Source: Polytrichum commune (lineage: Eukaryota > Streptophyta > Polytrichopsida > Polytrichales > Polytrichaceae). Taken from it: DNA of 60,000 bases. Position 1 is the first letter of the stretch. Every line of letters starts with the position of its first letter. Location: NCBI GenBank assembly GCA_950295325.1, contig OX485808.1, forward strand, positions 1,244,501-1,304,500, written 5' to 3'. Below the pieces are notes generated by a model, which worked only from the letters and a program-made list of their open reading frames with translations, made no database searches and was not told where the DNA came from. Both the position numbers and the translations under genes were made by a program. This document shows positions 17,390-28,667 of the stretch, in pieces.

Positions 17390-17640
17390 GATGGGGTGAC
17401 ACTGAGGGTAGCCACCGTGTGAGGGTATGTCAGTGCGTTGTTTATGTGAGTGTGTGCTGTTGTGTGTGGGCTAGGAGGGGGTCAAGTGGGAGTTAGTGGG
17501 TGTTAAGTGGGGGTCGAGGGTTGGGTGGGTATTGTGAGGTGCTTGTGGGTGTTGGGTGACTAATGGGTGTTTTTGAGTGGAAGTTTGGCAGGTAGTGAGT
17601 GTTGTTTGGTTTGGTTTACGGTGGGTGTTGGGTGCCATTG
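17390..17640 (+). repeat. GT-rich, strand-asymmetric block
   Basis: The plus strand is dominated by G and T, with many GGGTG and GTTGGGTG words in irregular tandem. No regular period was found. Open frames across it are composition artefacts. Confidence 0.65.
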
Positions 17641-18539
17641 TAATTGCAAGGATGTAATACCACTTATACCAACGAAGGATTCCACCATATTTAAATTGGC
17701 CATCTACACTCATTCATTATTGAACTGCACTAGATATATTTTTATGCTTAGATACCTATAAGTTTGGCTATGGCCTAAAAATACTCATTTCCCAATGCTA
17801 AAGTAAAACCATAGTCTTTTGTTAACAATGATCTTAAGCGAAAGAATGGCCTTTGTAACCTTTGGCCAATGCATCTTCAAATCACATCAAATGTTTCTTC
17901 ATTAGTTGGTCAATTATTCATTATTTACCAACATTCAAGTATGGCTTATGCAATAGATAGTTAACACCCAATGTCAAGTTAAAGTCACGATTGGCTTGCA
18001 ACAACATGAATCATCAACAATAGCTAGGGTAGCACAGACAATACCTTATGTAACTCGAATAATCCACGGCAACTGACGAGGATACGTGTACAATCCAAAG
18101 ACTACCCTTGTCGGGAGCTTTAACATGTAATTAATTTAATCAGTTTATTGTTTATTGGACCATTGATGATAGGTGTTATAAAATGAAATGTCTAATGAAG
18201 TTCATAGATTCATAGAGATTGTTGATGATTGCATAATTTGTTGTCCATGCTCCAAAGCTGGTTGACATCGCTAAAGAGGGTAATATCGTGAGCCACATTA
18301 TTTAGTAAGTATCTACACCAACCTCATAGGGGATAATATTGTCATTGCAAACCATTTATGTATCCACATCATTTTACATATGGAGTGAATATCTTAGACC
18401 ACACTAATTATCTAAGGTAGACGTGCCTTAGATGGACACGTTTATCTTTGCACCAACTTCTTGTCGAATACGAAATATGCAATCCATGCAATGTGATTAG
18501 CAAATTATCCAAATCGTGCTCATAATCATTTGCCTCGTA

Positions 18540-18770
18540 GATTTTGGAGCTCATACCCAACTCATATGAATATCTTATTCAACATCAGCGTGAAGATTAT
18601 CTTGCTCAATAAGTGGTTATATAGGTCTCCCCAATCATGTTGAATGTTGAACTTAGGGTGATTAGCATATTTGAGCATGTAGTCCAATCTCATTTAAACA
18701 TTTCTTTTCTTGGTGTTAGTTCTTAGATCCACATACCAACTCATGTATAGGTGTCCAAGTTTTGTTGTGA
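18540..18770. repeat. Dispersed ~230-bp repeat, copy 1
   Basis: Shares with 55085-55290, in the same order, TTTGGAGCTCATA, ATATCTTATTCA, GTTATATAGGTC or GTCATATAGGTC, and GTAGTCCAATCTCATTTAAA. Copy 2 lies in NIC intron 3. The element type is unknown and ends are approximate. Confidence 0.75.
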
Positions 18771-18911
18771 TTAATGTGGGCACATCTACCTTGGTACTAA
18801 AAATAACGTGCATTCCAAAACCAGATTGGGCATCCTTTTTTTAAGGCATCAAGAAGGTGCTACACTAAATATTATATTTAGTGTCACATACTATTTAAAG
18901 TTACACAACCA

Positions 18912-18940
18912 TGTGTGTGTGTGTGTGTGTGGGGGGGGGG
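18912..18940 (+). repeat. (TG)n microsatellite plus G run
   Basis: About nine TG units followed by ten G. Confidence 0.95.
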
Positions 18941-19690
18941 TGGACTCTTCATACCACGTACGAACTAGCATGAGTGTAGAAAGGGGATTTGTTTGAGGCA
19001 CTAGCGTACATGGTATACATACGGGAGAGGTGTTGTGTTTCTATAGTGTGTACATTTAAAATGGCTATTAAGAGTCATGAAGTAAGGGTGGATGTACGAA
19101 AAGGGGCCTTAAAGTTTAAAGAAAAAATTGAGAATAGATGTGCTAATCTTTGTTTTTTGGCAAACTTTTTAGGGATCATGTCACCAAAGAGGGCTTGTTT
19201 CCAATGAAAATTATCATAATTGTTGGTCCTAACCCCATAGAGTTCATGCATGATGAAAGTGGCCCATTGCCAAGCACGCCTAGCTTGGATCCAATCCCAG
19301 AAAGTGTGCTTAACATATTCACTCGGTTAGGAAGGCAAAAAAACACATTACTTGGAGATTGATGCCAGAGCGGTGCATATACCCTCCATACCTCTCAAAA
19401 GCTCTCGATGCTCTCACATGAAAGGGACACATAATGAATCCTATGGGGTGCATCAGTTTGAGGAAGTGGAGCAGCTTTGTGTGACTAGATAGACCTCTAG
19501 AAAATGGTGAAATTATAATAAAATTTTGTCAACAAGTAGTATACTATTTTGTGTCTACTACCTGAGTTTCAATTTGTAGCATAGGTTGCTCCTTCAATCT
19601 TCACGTGACTCATAAAATAATCGAGGAGGAAGCTTATAGCCTCTTCCCGAAATGCCGCCCTCTGGGGCGGCCACGTCACCTCAATCTTTG

Positions 19691-19706
19691 TTAGGGTTAG
19701 GGTTAG
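19691..19706 (+). repeat. Short telomere-like stretch
   Basis: Two and a half copies of TTAGGG. Too short to be a telomere remnant with confidence. Confidence 0.3.
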
Positions 19707-20094
19707 TTGAAGAACACGGATGAATGTTTTATGAACGTTATCAGCACAAAGCTCAAAGCAACGGAGTTGTGATTTTGTAGTGGATTTTTGTTGAACGGTG
19801 CTTTTGTTGAGTGTTGTGAGATGAAGGAAAGAAATGCGTAGCCAAATATGATGTCGTGATATGAAGGAGAGAAAGGCGTAGTGAAATATAGTATAGAAGT
19901 ATAGAGTGTATATGATATTTCCGTATAAGATTTGTAGCACTGAATTTGGGGTTAGAAATTGTTGTTTCCTTGAAGCGACTAACGTGTTAGGGAGGAAAAT
20001 AATTGTTTGAGAGGATAGTATACAATATAGAATTGTGATCTCAGAGGTAAAAGGATGCACCTAGAAAAATTAAGTTTCTCTCCTCTTACACCTG

Positions 20095-23000
20095 ATGGAG
20101 AAATTTACTTAATTTGGGCCCTTGACATATCACAACCGTCACTGGTAGCCATTTGATATCATATCAAATTGATGAAGCATGTCTTGTTATGCCTGGAGGT
20201 ACATACATACGTATCTCTAGAGTTGTTTACTTACCAACGTCCACAAGGAATTTATTGAGTTTCCAGATCATTTGTCGCAACGGTTTTCACCTTTGTACAA
20301 CTGAGGAAGACAATCAAGAGTTGTTACAGATTTTGGATCGTGAATGATGCCCAATTGAAAATATCCCGGCATACTCCTCAGAACTCTACATCGTTCCTTT
20401 AATTTGTTCGTCCGAGGGGGAGGATGCTGCATTTTGTGTGAACACATGGCATGAGGGCATGGGCCACCTGGGAGTTTCAATGATGAGACGAATTATTTCA
20501 AGCACAAAAGGACACAAACTTCAAGTGTCGAATTTGTTGAAATGTATGAAACCTTGTGAATTTTGTATTTTGGGAAAATTTGTTAGTCGACCTCACAAAT
20601 GGAAATTGCCACATGAACTTCTAGTTATGCTTCAAAGGATTCAAGGAGATATTTATGGACCAATAGATCCACCATGCACACCGTTTAGATATTTTATTGG
20701 TTTGATTGATGCATCTACAAAATGGTCACATGTCTCTCTTTTAGCTAGTAGGAATCAAATTTTTCCTATATTGTTGGCGCAAATTATACAACTTTGGGCT
20801 AGGTTCTCAGATCATCCAATTCAATCCATACACTTAGATGGTGCAAGAGAATTTAAGTCTCAAGCATTTAAGACATATTGTGAGTCAATTGGAATACAAT
20901 TAGAATAATCATTACCATATGTCCATGAGACAAATGGTCTAGTAGAATCTTTTATTAAAAAATTACAGTTAATTGCTAGACCATTACTTATGAGATCTAG
21001 TCTTCTTACTTTAGCATGTGGATACACTATCCTACATTCATGAACGTTAGTTCGCTTAAGACCCTCCTCACTAGAATCCATTACACATACAGGAGTAGTG
21101 TTTGGACAAGTACCTTGTATAAAACACCTAAGAATTTTTGGTTGTAAGGTACTAGTACCAATTACTCCCCCACATAAAACTAAGATGGGTCCTCAAAGGA
21201 AAGAAGGGATATATGTTGGGTGTGAATCACCTAGCATTATCAAATATTTAGATCCTCCAACTGGAAAGTTTTTACGAGGAAGATTTGTTGATTTTTTTTC
21301 GATGAGGAAAATTTCCCATGTTTGGTAGGACAGTCAAATCCAAGTAGAGATTTGAACTTTAATGCTTTATCTATTTCAAACATGTTTCCAGATCCTCATA
21401 CCCAAGAATGTGAAAGGGAGGTTGAACGAATTTTGGATTTGAATCTATTAGCTAATAGACTATCCGATTCATTCAATAATGCAGCAAATGTGACTAAGTC
21501 ATACATTTATGCTGCTAATGTTCCTGCTTGTCTAAAAAGACCCGCTATTCAAACCACACCCATAAAGAGAGGTCGTGGTAGAGATCTTCAACCTCGCAAA
21601 CGACGTACCCAAGGAGAGGTATGTATGGCACGCAAAGGTGTGCTTCCAAGCATTGAGTTGGATGACTCTGAAAGAGAAGCACCGATTGATTCAACAAAGA
21701 TTGCAATCAACTTTGTGAAGACATGAAAGATATGGGACCGTATGCTGGTAAACCTAGATGATGCTTTTTGTTTCTATATATCACAATACTTGGACGATGA
21801 TTGTGATCCGACTACTAAGCTAAGGCTCGTAGTCGAAGTGATTGGCCCATGTGGGAAGAGACCATGAAATCTGAACTAGGGTCTTTGAAATCACGGAAGG
21901 TGTTTAGTCCAGTTGAGACTATGCCAAAAGGGGTTAACCCAGTGGGTTGTAAATGGGTGTTTGTAAGGAAACGAAATCACTTTGGAAAAGCTTCCCGGTA
22001 TAAAGCACGGCTAGTTGCCCAAGGCTTCACCCAACGTCCAGACATTGATTATGAAGAGACATATTCCTCTGTGATGGACTCAATTACGTTCACGTATCTC
22101 TTAAGTCTTGTAGTTGACAAGAAGTTGGAAACAAGGTTGATGGATGTAGTTACCGCGTACTTGTATGGCAGTTTGGATACTGACATATATATGAGAGTTC
22201 TTGCGGGGTTGGTGGAATTCCAAAATTCTAAAAGACAGCCGCAATGCCTTAAACTTGAAAGGGCATTATATGGTCTTAAACAGGCCGGTAGGATGTGGTA
22301 CAAACGTCTAAGAGATTTCTTGATAGAATCAGGTTTTAAGAATGATGAAGTTTGTCCATGTATCTTTATTAAACGGACTCACACAAAGTTAGTTATTGTG
22401 GCCGTATATATATGTTGATGACCTCAACATCATTGGCATGATTAATGCCATCTCCGAGATTGTTTCACAATTCAAAGGTGAATTTGAGATGAAAGATCTT
22501 GGCAAAACCACCTTCTGTCTTGGCCTACAGATTGAACATATTGTAGGAAGTATTTTTCTATATCAAAGTTTGTATACTCGAAAGCTACTCAAGTGTTTCT
22601 CAATGGATGCGACTCACCCACTAAGTTCTCCGATGGTGGTACGATCATTGGATCCGAAGAAGGATGAGTTTAGACCATGTGATGAGGGGGAGAAATGTTT
22701 GGGACCTGAAACTCCATATTTGGTGGCAATAGGTGCATTGATGTATTTGGCAAATTGCACCAGACATGGCATTGCTTTTGCTATTAATTTATTGGCTAGA
22801 TTTAGTGCTAAGCCAACAAAATGGCATTGGAATGGTGTCAAACCTATCCTACGATACCTCAAGGGAACTGAGGATTTAGGATTTTTTTATAAAACTGGAG
22901 AGGATAGCAACATCAAAGGATGCAGGTTATCATTCCGATCCACATAAAGGAAAATCACAAACATGCTATGTTCTCCTTAGACAAGGAGCAGCAATATCTT

Positions 23001-24030
23001 GGAAATCAACGAAGCAAAATCTTGTAGCTAGCAACATCATCAAACCATTCAGAAATCATAGCCCTGCACGAGGCTTCCCGCGAATGCGTTTGGCTGAGAC
23101 TGGTGGATGGCTTCATCAAAGGTTCTTGTGGTTTTTCCAATGTTCAAGAATCTCCACTAGTGATCTATGAAGATAATGCAGCTTGCATTGCTCAAATAAA
23201 GGCGGGCTACATCAAAGGAGATCGAATCAAACACATCTTACCAGAGTTCTTTTTCACTCATGAATTGTTAGGATCAGATATAGATGTGATGCAAGTAAGG
23301 TCTTCTGATAATCTAACAGACTTATTCACTAAGTCATTACCAACAACTAGGCATAGGCAAATTGTTCAGGGAATAGGGATGCGGAGGTTTTCATCCCTAC
23401 CTGACATGTAAATAATCATGTCTAGGCCCTTCCACTCTTTTTCCCTTCACTCGTGATATTTTTTACCTCAATTGTGAGGTTTTTTTTTTTGTTTTTTGTT
23501 TTTTGTTTTTTTATCACGGTAAGGTTTTTAACGAGGGAAGTCAACATGATATATAAACTAGACTCGTTGTGTCTAGGGGGAGTATTATGACACTGTTGTC
23601 GATGACTAGGTGTCCGTAGACCCAACCTCGTCATTTAGAGTGAAAAGATCTATGTACATAGAAAAGGAAACTTAAATCTAAGATTAGTAAGACTTAAGAC
23701 TTCTAAAAGTATCTCCTAGATACTATGGATAAAGAAGGATAAGACTATGAGTTCCTTTGGGATATAACAGAGAGCTCGGAGGAGGAGCTCTCAAGGTTAA
23801 TGCGTTACTTCCACTCACACTTTCGATCGGGGTTGTAGAGAGTGAGAGAGTACAGAGAATTTTGCAACTCTATGTCGTTTTAGTGTAATCAAGCTTGGAC
23901 AGCGCTAGGTGCGGAGGGGCTGTGGATTGTGAAGAGTTGTGATGGAGACTGGGAGGTAGCAAACTTTTTATCGCAGTAGATGAAGGGTATGGTAGTGTAC
24001 TATGGTCTCTGGGATGATGATGTTAACCCT
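20095..24030 (+). mobile_element. 5'-truncated Ty1/copia retrotransposon with 3' LTR
   Basis: Domains in copia order: region just after protease (20153-20347), integrase zinc finger (WHEGMGHLG...CEFC) and core (20438 to about 21060), integrase C-terminus (21098-21328), linker (21322-21726), reverse transcriptase (21849-22947, with GCKWVF and YVDDL) and RNase H (23103-23411, DNAACIAQIKAGYIKGD). Integrase before reverse transcriptase defines copia. It is dead: in-frame stops near 20347, 20906 and 21041, a frameshift near 22400-22418 just before the YVDD motif, another after 22900, and no gag, protease or 5' LTR. A polypurine tract (GGGGGAGTATTATGA) at 23576-23590 precedes the 3' LTR. Boundaries at both outer ends are approximate. 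Confidence 0.93.
23588..24030 (+). repeat. 3' LTR of the copia element (end uncertain)
   Basis: Begins with TG directly after the polypurine tract. It contains the block CTTCTAAAAGTATCTCCTAG, which recurs on the minus strand near 51.1 kb. No second LTR is present for comparison, so the 3' limit is a guess. Confidence 0.6.
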
Positions 24031-25471
24031 AACTCCACATGCTTCATCGAGGCTTTCTATCGTTGGGGGAGCATTCGAGGTTAGGGAACATCGAGCTTCT
24101 CGTTTTTTGTTTGGTGTTTGTGTGCTGGTTGGAGCTTGTTCGGTTTGGGTTAACCTAAACGGTGACCTCGTCTTCCTCGAGTTGCAAAATATCTGTTATT
24201 CGTGTCTTAGCAGTGAGGGAAGGGAAGGAAGGAGCAAGAGGTAATTCCGAAGGTTGAGGAGTGGACGTTGTAGAAAATGTTAAGAGAATTTAGAGCCCTG
24301 TATGTCCTAGTGCTGTTTGGATTAGGGGTCGTGATGAAGAATTTGAAGAGGATGAAGCTTCTCCTCTTTGCATTATTTTTCTCATGAGTCCTACATAAGT
24401 AGTGTAGTATTCACCTGATATAAAGAGACCCTTTTCTTTCTTTTTCCTTGTTTTTGAAGTAATTTGGTTTGAGACAAATGCAAGTTTCATTTCATTGCCA
24501 AAAACATACAAGCTTGCAGGGACCTGGCAAAGAGTTCTTCTGCATTCTTCTGCGTTTTGCAATGGGCTGTTTGGTATGTTGTCTATTATGGTGGCAGTTC
24601 TGACCAGGACTAAGCCGAATACAATTTGTCGACAACTTGGGATTGTTGAACTAGAAGAAGGTCCATCGTTTACAGTGGAAATTTAGTGAATTGATGCTTC
24701 CCCTCTTTGACAAGCCCATGCTACGGTATCCAACCACTAACCACTCATGCTCCAAGGCGAATTTGATGGGGCCAGCCACTGAGCCATCACCCTTGTAACA
24801 TCAATTTTGAATCTCAATGGTTTATAATCTCTTTACTGAGGCTCTCAACGTGGATGATTCAAGTGGAGATTCATGATCGTGCTTCATGTAACCTTTCAGA
24901 AAGAGCGGTGTGTGAACTATGGGCTCCAGCCTGAATTGCGCTTCGAAGGTGCAAATTGGCTTATTCACAACATCACCAAAGTACTAATCTAACCCTGAGC
25001 TAGAAAGGATGATATGTCTGCAGCCTGCAAACCGCCAAAATCTTTGAAAATCTCCTTCCTCGAGCGGTAAAGGCTTTTACCAATGTGATCTAAGCTTTAA
25101 TGTGTATCTGTTGATAGGTTCCCCATCAACAAACTCAATGGCTAGTGTTACACCACTAAACAGTGTTGGTTCCAATTCACTGGTTGTGACGCAGTTTCAT
25201 CAAGATACTGCAACACCCAATGTGGAACAATATTTGATGAGCATGACTCTCAAAATGCATGCAAAAGCAGTATTCGAGGCCCATGCGATATATAGTAGCA
25301 TATCAATACCCTTCACAAAGGGCTCTTGTTGCCAAGTGAAGATCTCGGTTGCATATAACACAAACAATCAATAGTAGGTCGCTTCATCTGTCTAGGAATC
25401 ATTAGCTGAAGGAAAAGCTGACCTACATAATCTGGTCGAAGAACAAAGTATAACAAGTTTCTACGAATCAG
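24031..25471. other. No gene seen
   Basis: Lies between the copia LTR and the kinase stop codon; the right part should include the kinase 3' untranslated region. A 90-codon frame on each strand is unconvincing. Confidence 0.5.
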
Positions 25472-27064
25472 CTACAACAATGTGCACGAGTTGCAAGTAA
25501 AATGTACAGGCTTTGCAGGCTCTGCAGGCTCTGCAGGATCTGCAGGATCTGCAGGCAGGGCGGGGAGGTGCTGAATGATTCTACAAATGTCAGTAAATGA
25601 AGGTCTGTCTGAAGGATTTGCAGCCCAACACTGAACAACAAGATTGTTCAGATCCTCTGGTAACTTGTCAGGAAGTTCTGGTCTGCCACCAGACAATACG
25701 TAGTCTGAGATTGTTTTATGAGATACGAAGTCTCTGTAAGGGATTTCACCTGTCAAGATTTCGTAACAAGTTATTGCAAAACTATAGACATCCGCCTTCG
25801 GTGAGTAGAAATCGGGCAGCTTGGAAGTGGACTTCGTGGACTTCTTGCGCTCACGGATAATCTCTGGAGCCATCCATCGGGTGGTGCCAATATTGCCTCC
25901 AGTCAAAGACATGGAATTTATAAAGTCTTCATCGTTGGCAAAGGGAGTCGTCACACGTTCTGAGACACCAAAGTCGGAAATTTTAAGAGCATAGCACCTT
26001 AGATCTCCAGGGTGCTTGGCCACCAACACATTTTTGGACTTCAAATCTCCGTGGAAGATTTTCTTCTTGTGCAGATATGCCATGCCCCATGCTATCTGAT
26101 GGATGAGGTCGATTGATTCACTTAATGTAAACGGTAGCTTAAGAGGAACCTTGAGTACTCTCTCTTTTATTATGTCTCTCAAGTCACAATCCAACAACTC
26201 CATAACAAGCATGGCCCTCCCACCTTTCCCGTCAACAGAAAACCCAATGAGCTGCACAATGTTGGGATGCCGAAGTGGAATAAGGTTAAATATCTCCTTG
26301 ATCATGCCTGCGTCGTTGTTACCTCGAAAGATCTTCACTGCAAAATTTTGGTGCATCCATTGGCATCGATGCACATATGCATGTCCCCCATCTCCAAGTC
26401 TATCTCCAATGATAATCTCTTCTGAATTAATTCTGAGATAGCTTGGCAATATCTCAATTGGTTGAGGTGACTCACCTTGTCTGATTTTCTCCGCTACCAT
26501 TTCAAGGGAGCGAACCTCATCTTTTTCTTTCGGATCGAGGTTACGCCTTTGTGATAAAGTATGTTTGCGGCGTCCTATCGTAATTTCCATTTGCGTTCTG
26601 TCCTTGTTTGCATCCATATCGAACAGGGTTTCTCTGTCGCCTGTGCTAAGATGTAGAAGTGGCATCACTGACTCCTTGGGTACCTTCACCTGCAAATCTC
26701 TTTGACAAGCTCCATATATTGATTGTATGCATCCCTCTAACTCCGCATATATCGCTTCAAAGGAATCCTGGTTGACATCAGTCGTCAATAACCTTCCCAC
26801 CCAATCCTTACTGGTGTAACTTTCTATCAGAATTCGCCCCTTCTGCATGACACTTACTGTAACAAGGACACTAGAGAGAAGTAAATGATCATCATCGTCT
26901 GTACTTGAGTTGGCACTCTGACACAGATGCGTGAGTAACATTCCAACCCTGCTATACAAATCTACAAGCCGCCTGCACTGGTGTTGGTTGAAGATGACAG
27001 CAGTCAAGGACTTCTCAACGCTTTTGATGGTGTCCAATGCAAGAACCAGCTTCGTAGTGGCCAT
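25472..27064 (-). CDS. TKL-like protein kinase with helical N-terminus and CaaX-like C-terminus (530 aa)
   Basis: Probable active Ser/Thr kinase. Residues 1-200 have no named domain I can assign; residues 1-125 look helical, resembling the helical-bundle N-termini of plant MLKL-like or MCA-type proteins (weak resemblance). The kinase domain is about 217-500: Gly-loop G224-x-G226, Lys244 (FAVK), Glu257, His338-Gly339-Asp340 with Asn345, Asp364-Phe-Gly, and MAPE at 398-401. The HRD arginine is Gly, so it is a non-RD kinase, but the Lys, Asp, Asn and DFG residues are all present. The tail 502-519 is a Pro-Ala-Asp/Glu repeat encoded by 9-bp DNA repeats, and the protein ends CNSCTLL, a possible CaaX prenylation signal. 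The start is the ATG at 27064 (context ACCATGG); a splice-acceptor-like GCCGCAG just upstream suggests a leader intron. Substrate and pathway are unknown. Confidence 0.88.
   Translation of the reverse strand: MATTKLVLALDTIKSVEKSLTAVIFNQHQCRRLVDLYSRVGMLLTHLCQSANSSTDDDDHLLLSSVLVTVSVMQKGRILIESYTSKDWVGRLLTTDVNQDSFEAIYAELEGCIQSIYGACQRDLQVKVPKESVMPLLHLSTGDRETLFDMDANKDRTQMEITIGRRKHTLSQRRNLDPKEKDEVRSLEMVAEKIRQGESPQPIEILPSYLRINSEEIIIGDRLGDGGHAYVHRCQWMHQNFAVKIFRGNNDAGMIKEIFNLIPLRHPNIVQLIGFSVDGKGGRAMLVMELLDCDLRDIIKERVLKVPLKLPFTLSESIDLIHQIAWGMAYLHKKKIFHGDLKSKNVLVAKHPGDLRCYALKISDFGVSERVTTPFANDEDFINSMSLTGGNIGTTRWMAPEIIRERKKSTKSTSKLPDFYSPKADVYSFAITCYEILTGEIPYRDFVSHKTISDYVLSGGRPELPDKLPEDLNNLVVQCWAANPSDRPSFTDICRIIQHLPALPADPADPAEPAEPAKPVHFTCNSCTLL
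25505..25556 (-). repeat. 9-bp tandem repeat coding the kinase tail
   Basis: Consecutive copies of a 9-bp unit (plus strand AGGCTCTGC or AGGATCTGC) encode the Pro-Ala-Glu/Asp tripeptide repeat just before the kinase C-terminus. Copy number is probably variable between individuals. Confidence 0.75.
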
Positions 27065-28234
27065 GGTGTCCTGCGGCAAATATTATTCCTTCCACATCAG
27101 CAAAATTGCGACAATATACTGCATCAACTACAACAATTTGTACACAAGATGTACAGTATGTAGCAGGTCCATACTTTTCCTCCACAAGGAGGATATGGAG
27201 GACAGGGAAAGGGTGGACCACATATCCTCTTCAAAAGAACAAATCTAATGCATACGAGGGAGTCTCTTGCCTCAGAGGAAGAAATCCTTCACAAGTCCCA
27301 TTCCCTCAAAGACAAAGTTGCACTCCAACAAAACAATGCATACTTTCAAAAGTCAGAGTTACAACTTTTGGAATTCTGACAGCGAACAAAATATTATTTC
27401 CTTTGAATTGAGTTATCATAGAGCAGAAACGGGTGCAATTGCTGGTTGCTTCACAGGAATCCGTGCAGATCTTCCTTGTGTCGAAGCCCGCAAACAGACC
27501 ACGGCATGTTGGCAACCTAAATCTAGACATGTAGGGTAATAAAATCGAGACAAAATTTTCATAAATGGAGCTCCCAGGAAAGGACGAATGATGTATCGGA
27601 AAAACTGATGAGAGAAGAAATATACCACGATTAAGTACCTTGGAGTTTGACCCAAGATTACCCTAACAACTCACTCCACTAGGTGACGGCAGAGTAGATC
27701 ATGTAAAGATAACAAGTATAAACAAATATGAGTAAAGTGGGCAATTCATTACTTCCGAAATGCAGAAGCTTATATACACCTAGCCGCAATCGAAGCAATG
27801 TGCTCGACCTCGTGCACAAACGAAATAAATCTGGTGAGCGGGCGGTAACCCATGCAGAGTTACAGACCACACAATTTTGGACCAACTTGGCTGCACCGAT
27901 CTAGATCAATGACTTTAACATGCCTTCACCAAGATACAAAAAGATTTGTACTCCTCTTGTCGGTCTCCCATCCTTTCACCCACTTCGCACAAACGCCCAT
28001 AAGGACCATGTATTATTGTGGGGAAGCGATGGTTTCCAACTTGTACAGTCCAGCTGCGCACATGAGCGTTCTCATCCAGCTCCACCGACATTCTCATCCA
28101 TCCTCGCCTCTAAGGGCACATGGGCGACGGAGGAATATTTGGTACACTGCACCCGGCTAGGTATGTCAAACCCGAGTCTTTCTAGGCCTTGATGCCAAGT
28201 CTCAATAGGTACCTATTGGAGAAGGTTTACTTTT
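27065..28234. other. Kinase leader region and upstream DNA
   Basis: The first hundred or so bases upstream of the kinase start carry an acceptor-like GCCGCAG, suggesting a leader intron. Nothing further was recognised. Confidence 0.45.
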
Positions 28235-28667
28235 GGGCCGTTTTACACACGTGTTTAAAAGGCCTTGAGACAAAATGGTTCAAGATTTTTCATGCTCATG
28301 GTCGGCGGTCCAAGGCCATGACCAAGAGAATCCATATCACATTTTGAAAGTCTTGGTCGTAGGACATTTTGTGGTTGAACTTAGTTTTATAATTGGTGGA
28401 GAAGATTATTAACTTTAATTATAATAATTACAAATAAATGCAATTAAGATAGTGTGTTTTTTTTCCTTGCAAGATAACTTATTTGGGTTGTCTCTTGTCA
28501 TAGAATTGAGACAATCGCCAAACATTATTCAAGTTTAAAGTTCTCCACCATAGAAGTTTTGGCTGTAGTTTAAACCCCGGCCGATGAAAAACCCATTTTG
28601 TAACAAATTGATCAATCCTATTCAAATCTTGACCAGTGCACTTCTTCGTTGTAGTCTACACTGGCCC
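28235..28667. mobile_element. Possible Harbinger-like MITE
   Basis: Left GGGCCGTTTTACACACG, right inverted GGGCCAGTGTAGACTAC; TTA on the right, TTT on the left. The inverted repeats are short and imperfect. Confidence 0.4.

Larger units (their letters stand above)
16170..20094. other. No gene seen
   Basis: Contains the palindromic motif copies, the GT-rich block, one dispersed repeat, a (TG)n tract and a 163-codon minus-strand frame (19569-20060) with no recognisable domain. The copia element is truncated against the right edge. Confidence 0.55.

Noticed and set aside
17081-17391. Two plus-strand frames of 95 and 62 codons
   Set aside because: They overlap in different frames with a skewed GT-rich composition and no domain.
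19569-20060. 163-codon minus-strand frame
   Set aside because: No domain, biased composition, and it runs over short internal repeats beside the copia truncation point; likely chance.
24882-25374. Suspected second kinase fragment downstream of the kinase
   Set aside because: Attempts to read either strand gave no kinase motif in order.
26103-26441. 112-codon plus-strand frame
   Set aside because: Antisense to the kinase domain, whose motifs are unmistakable on the minus strand.
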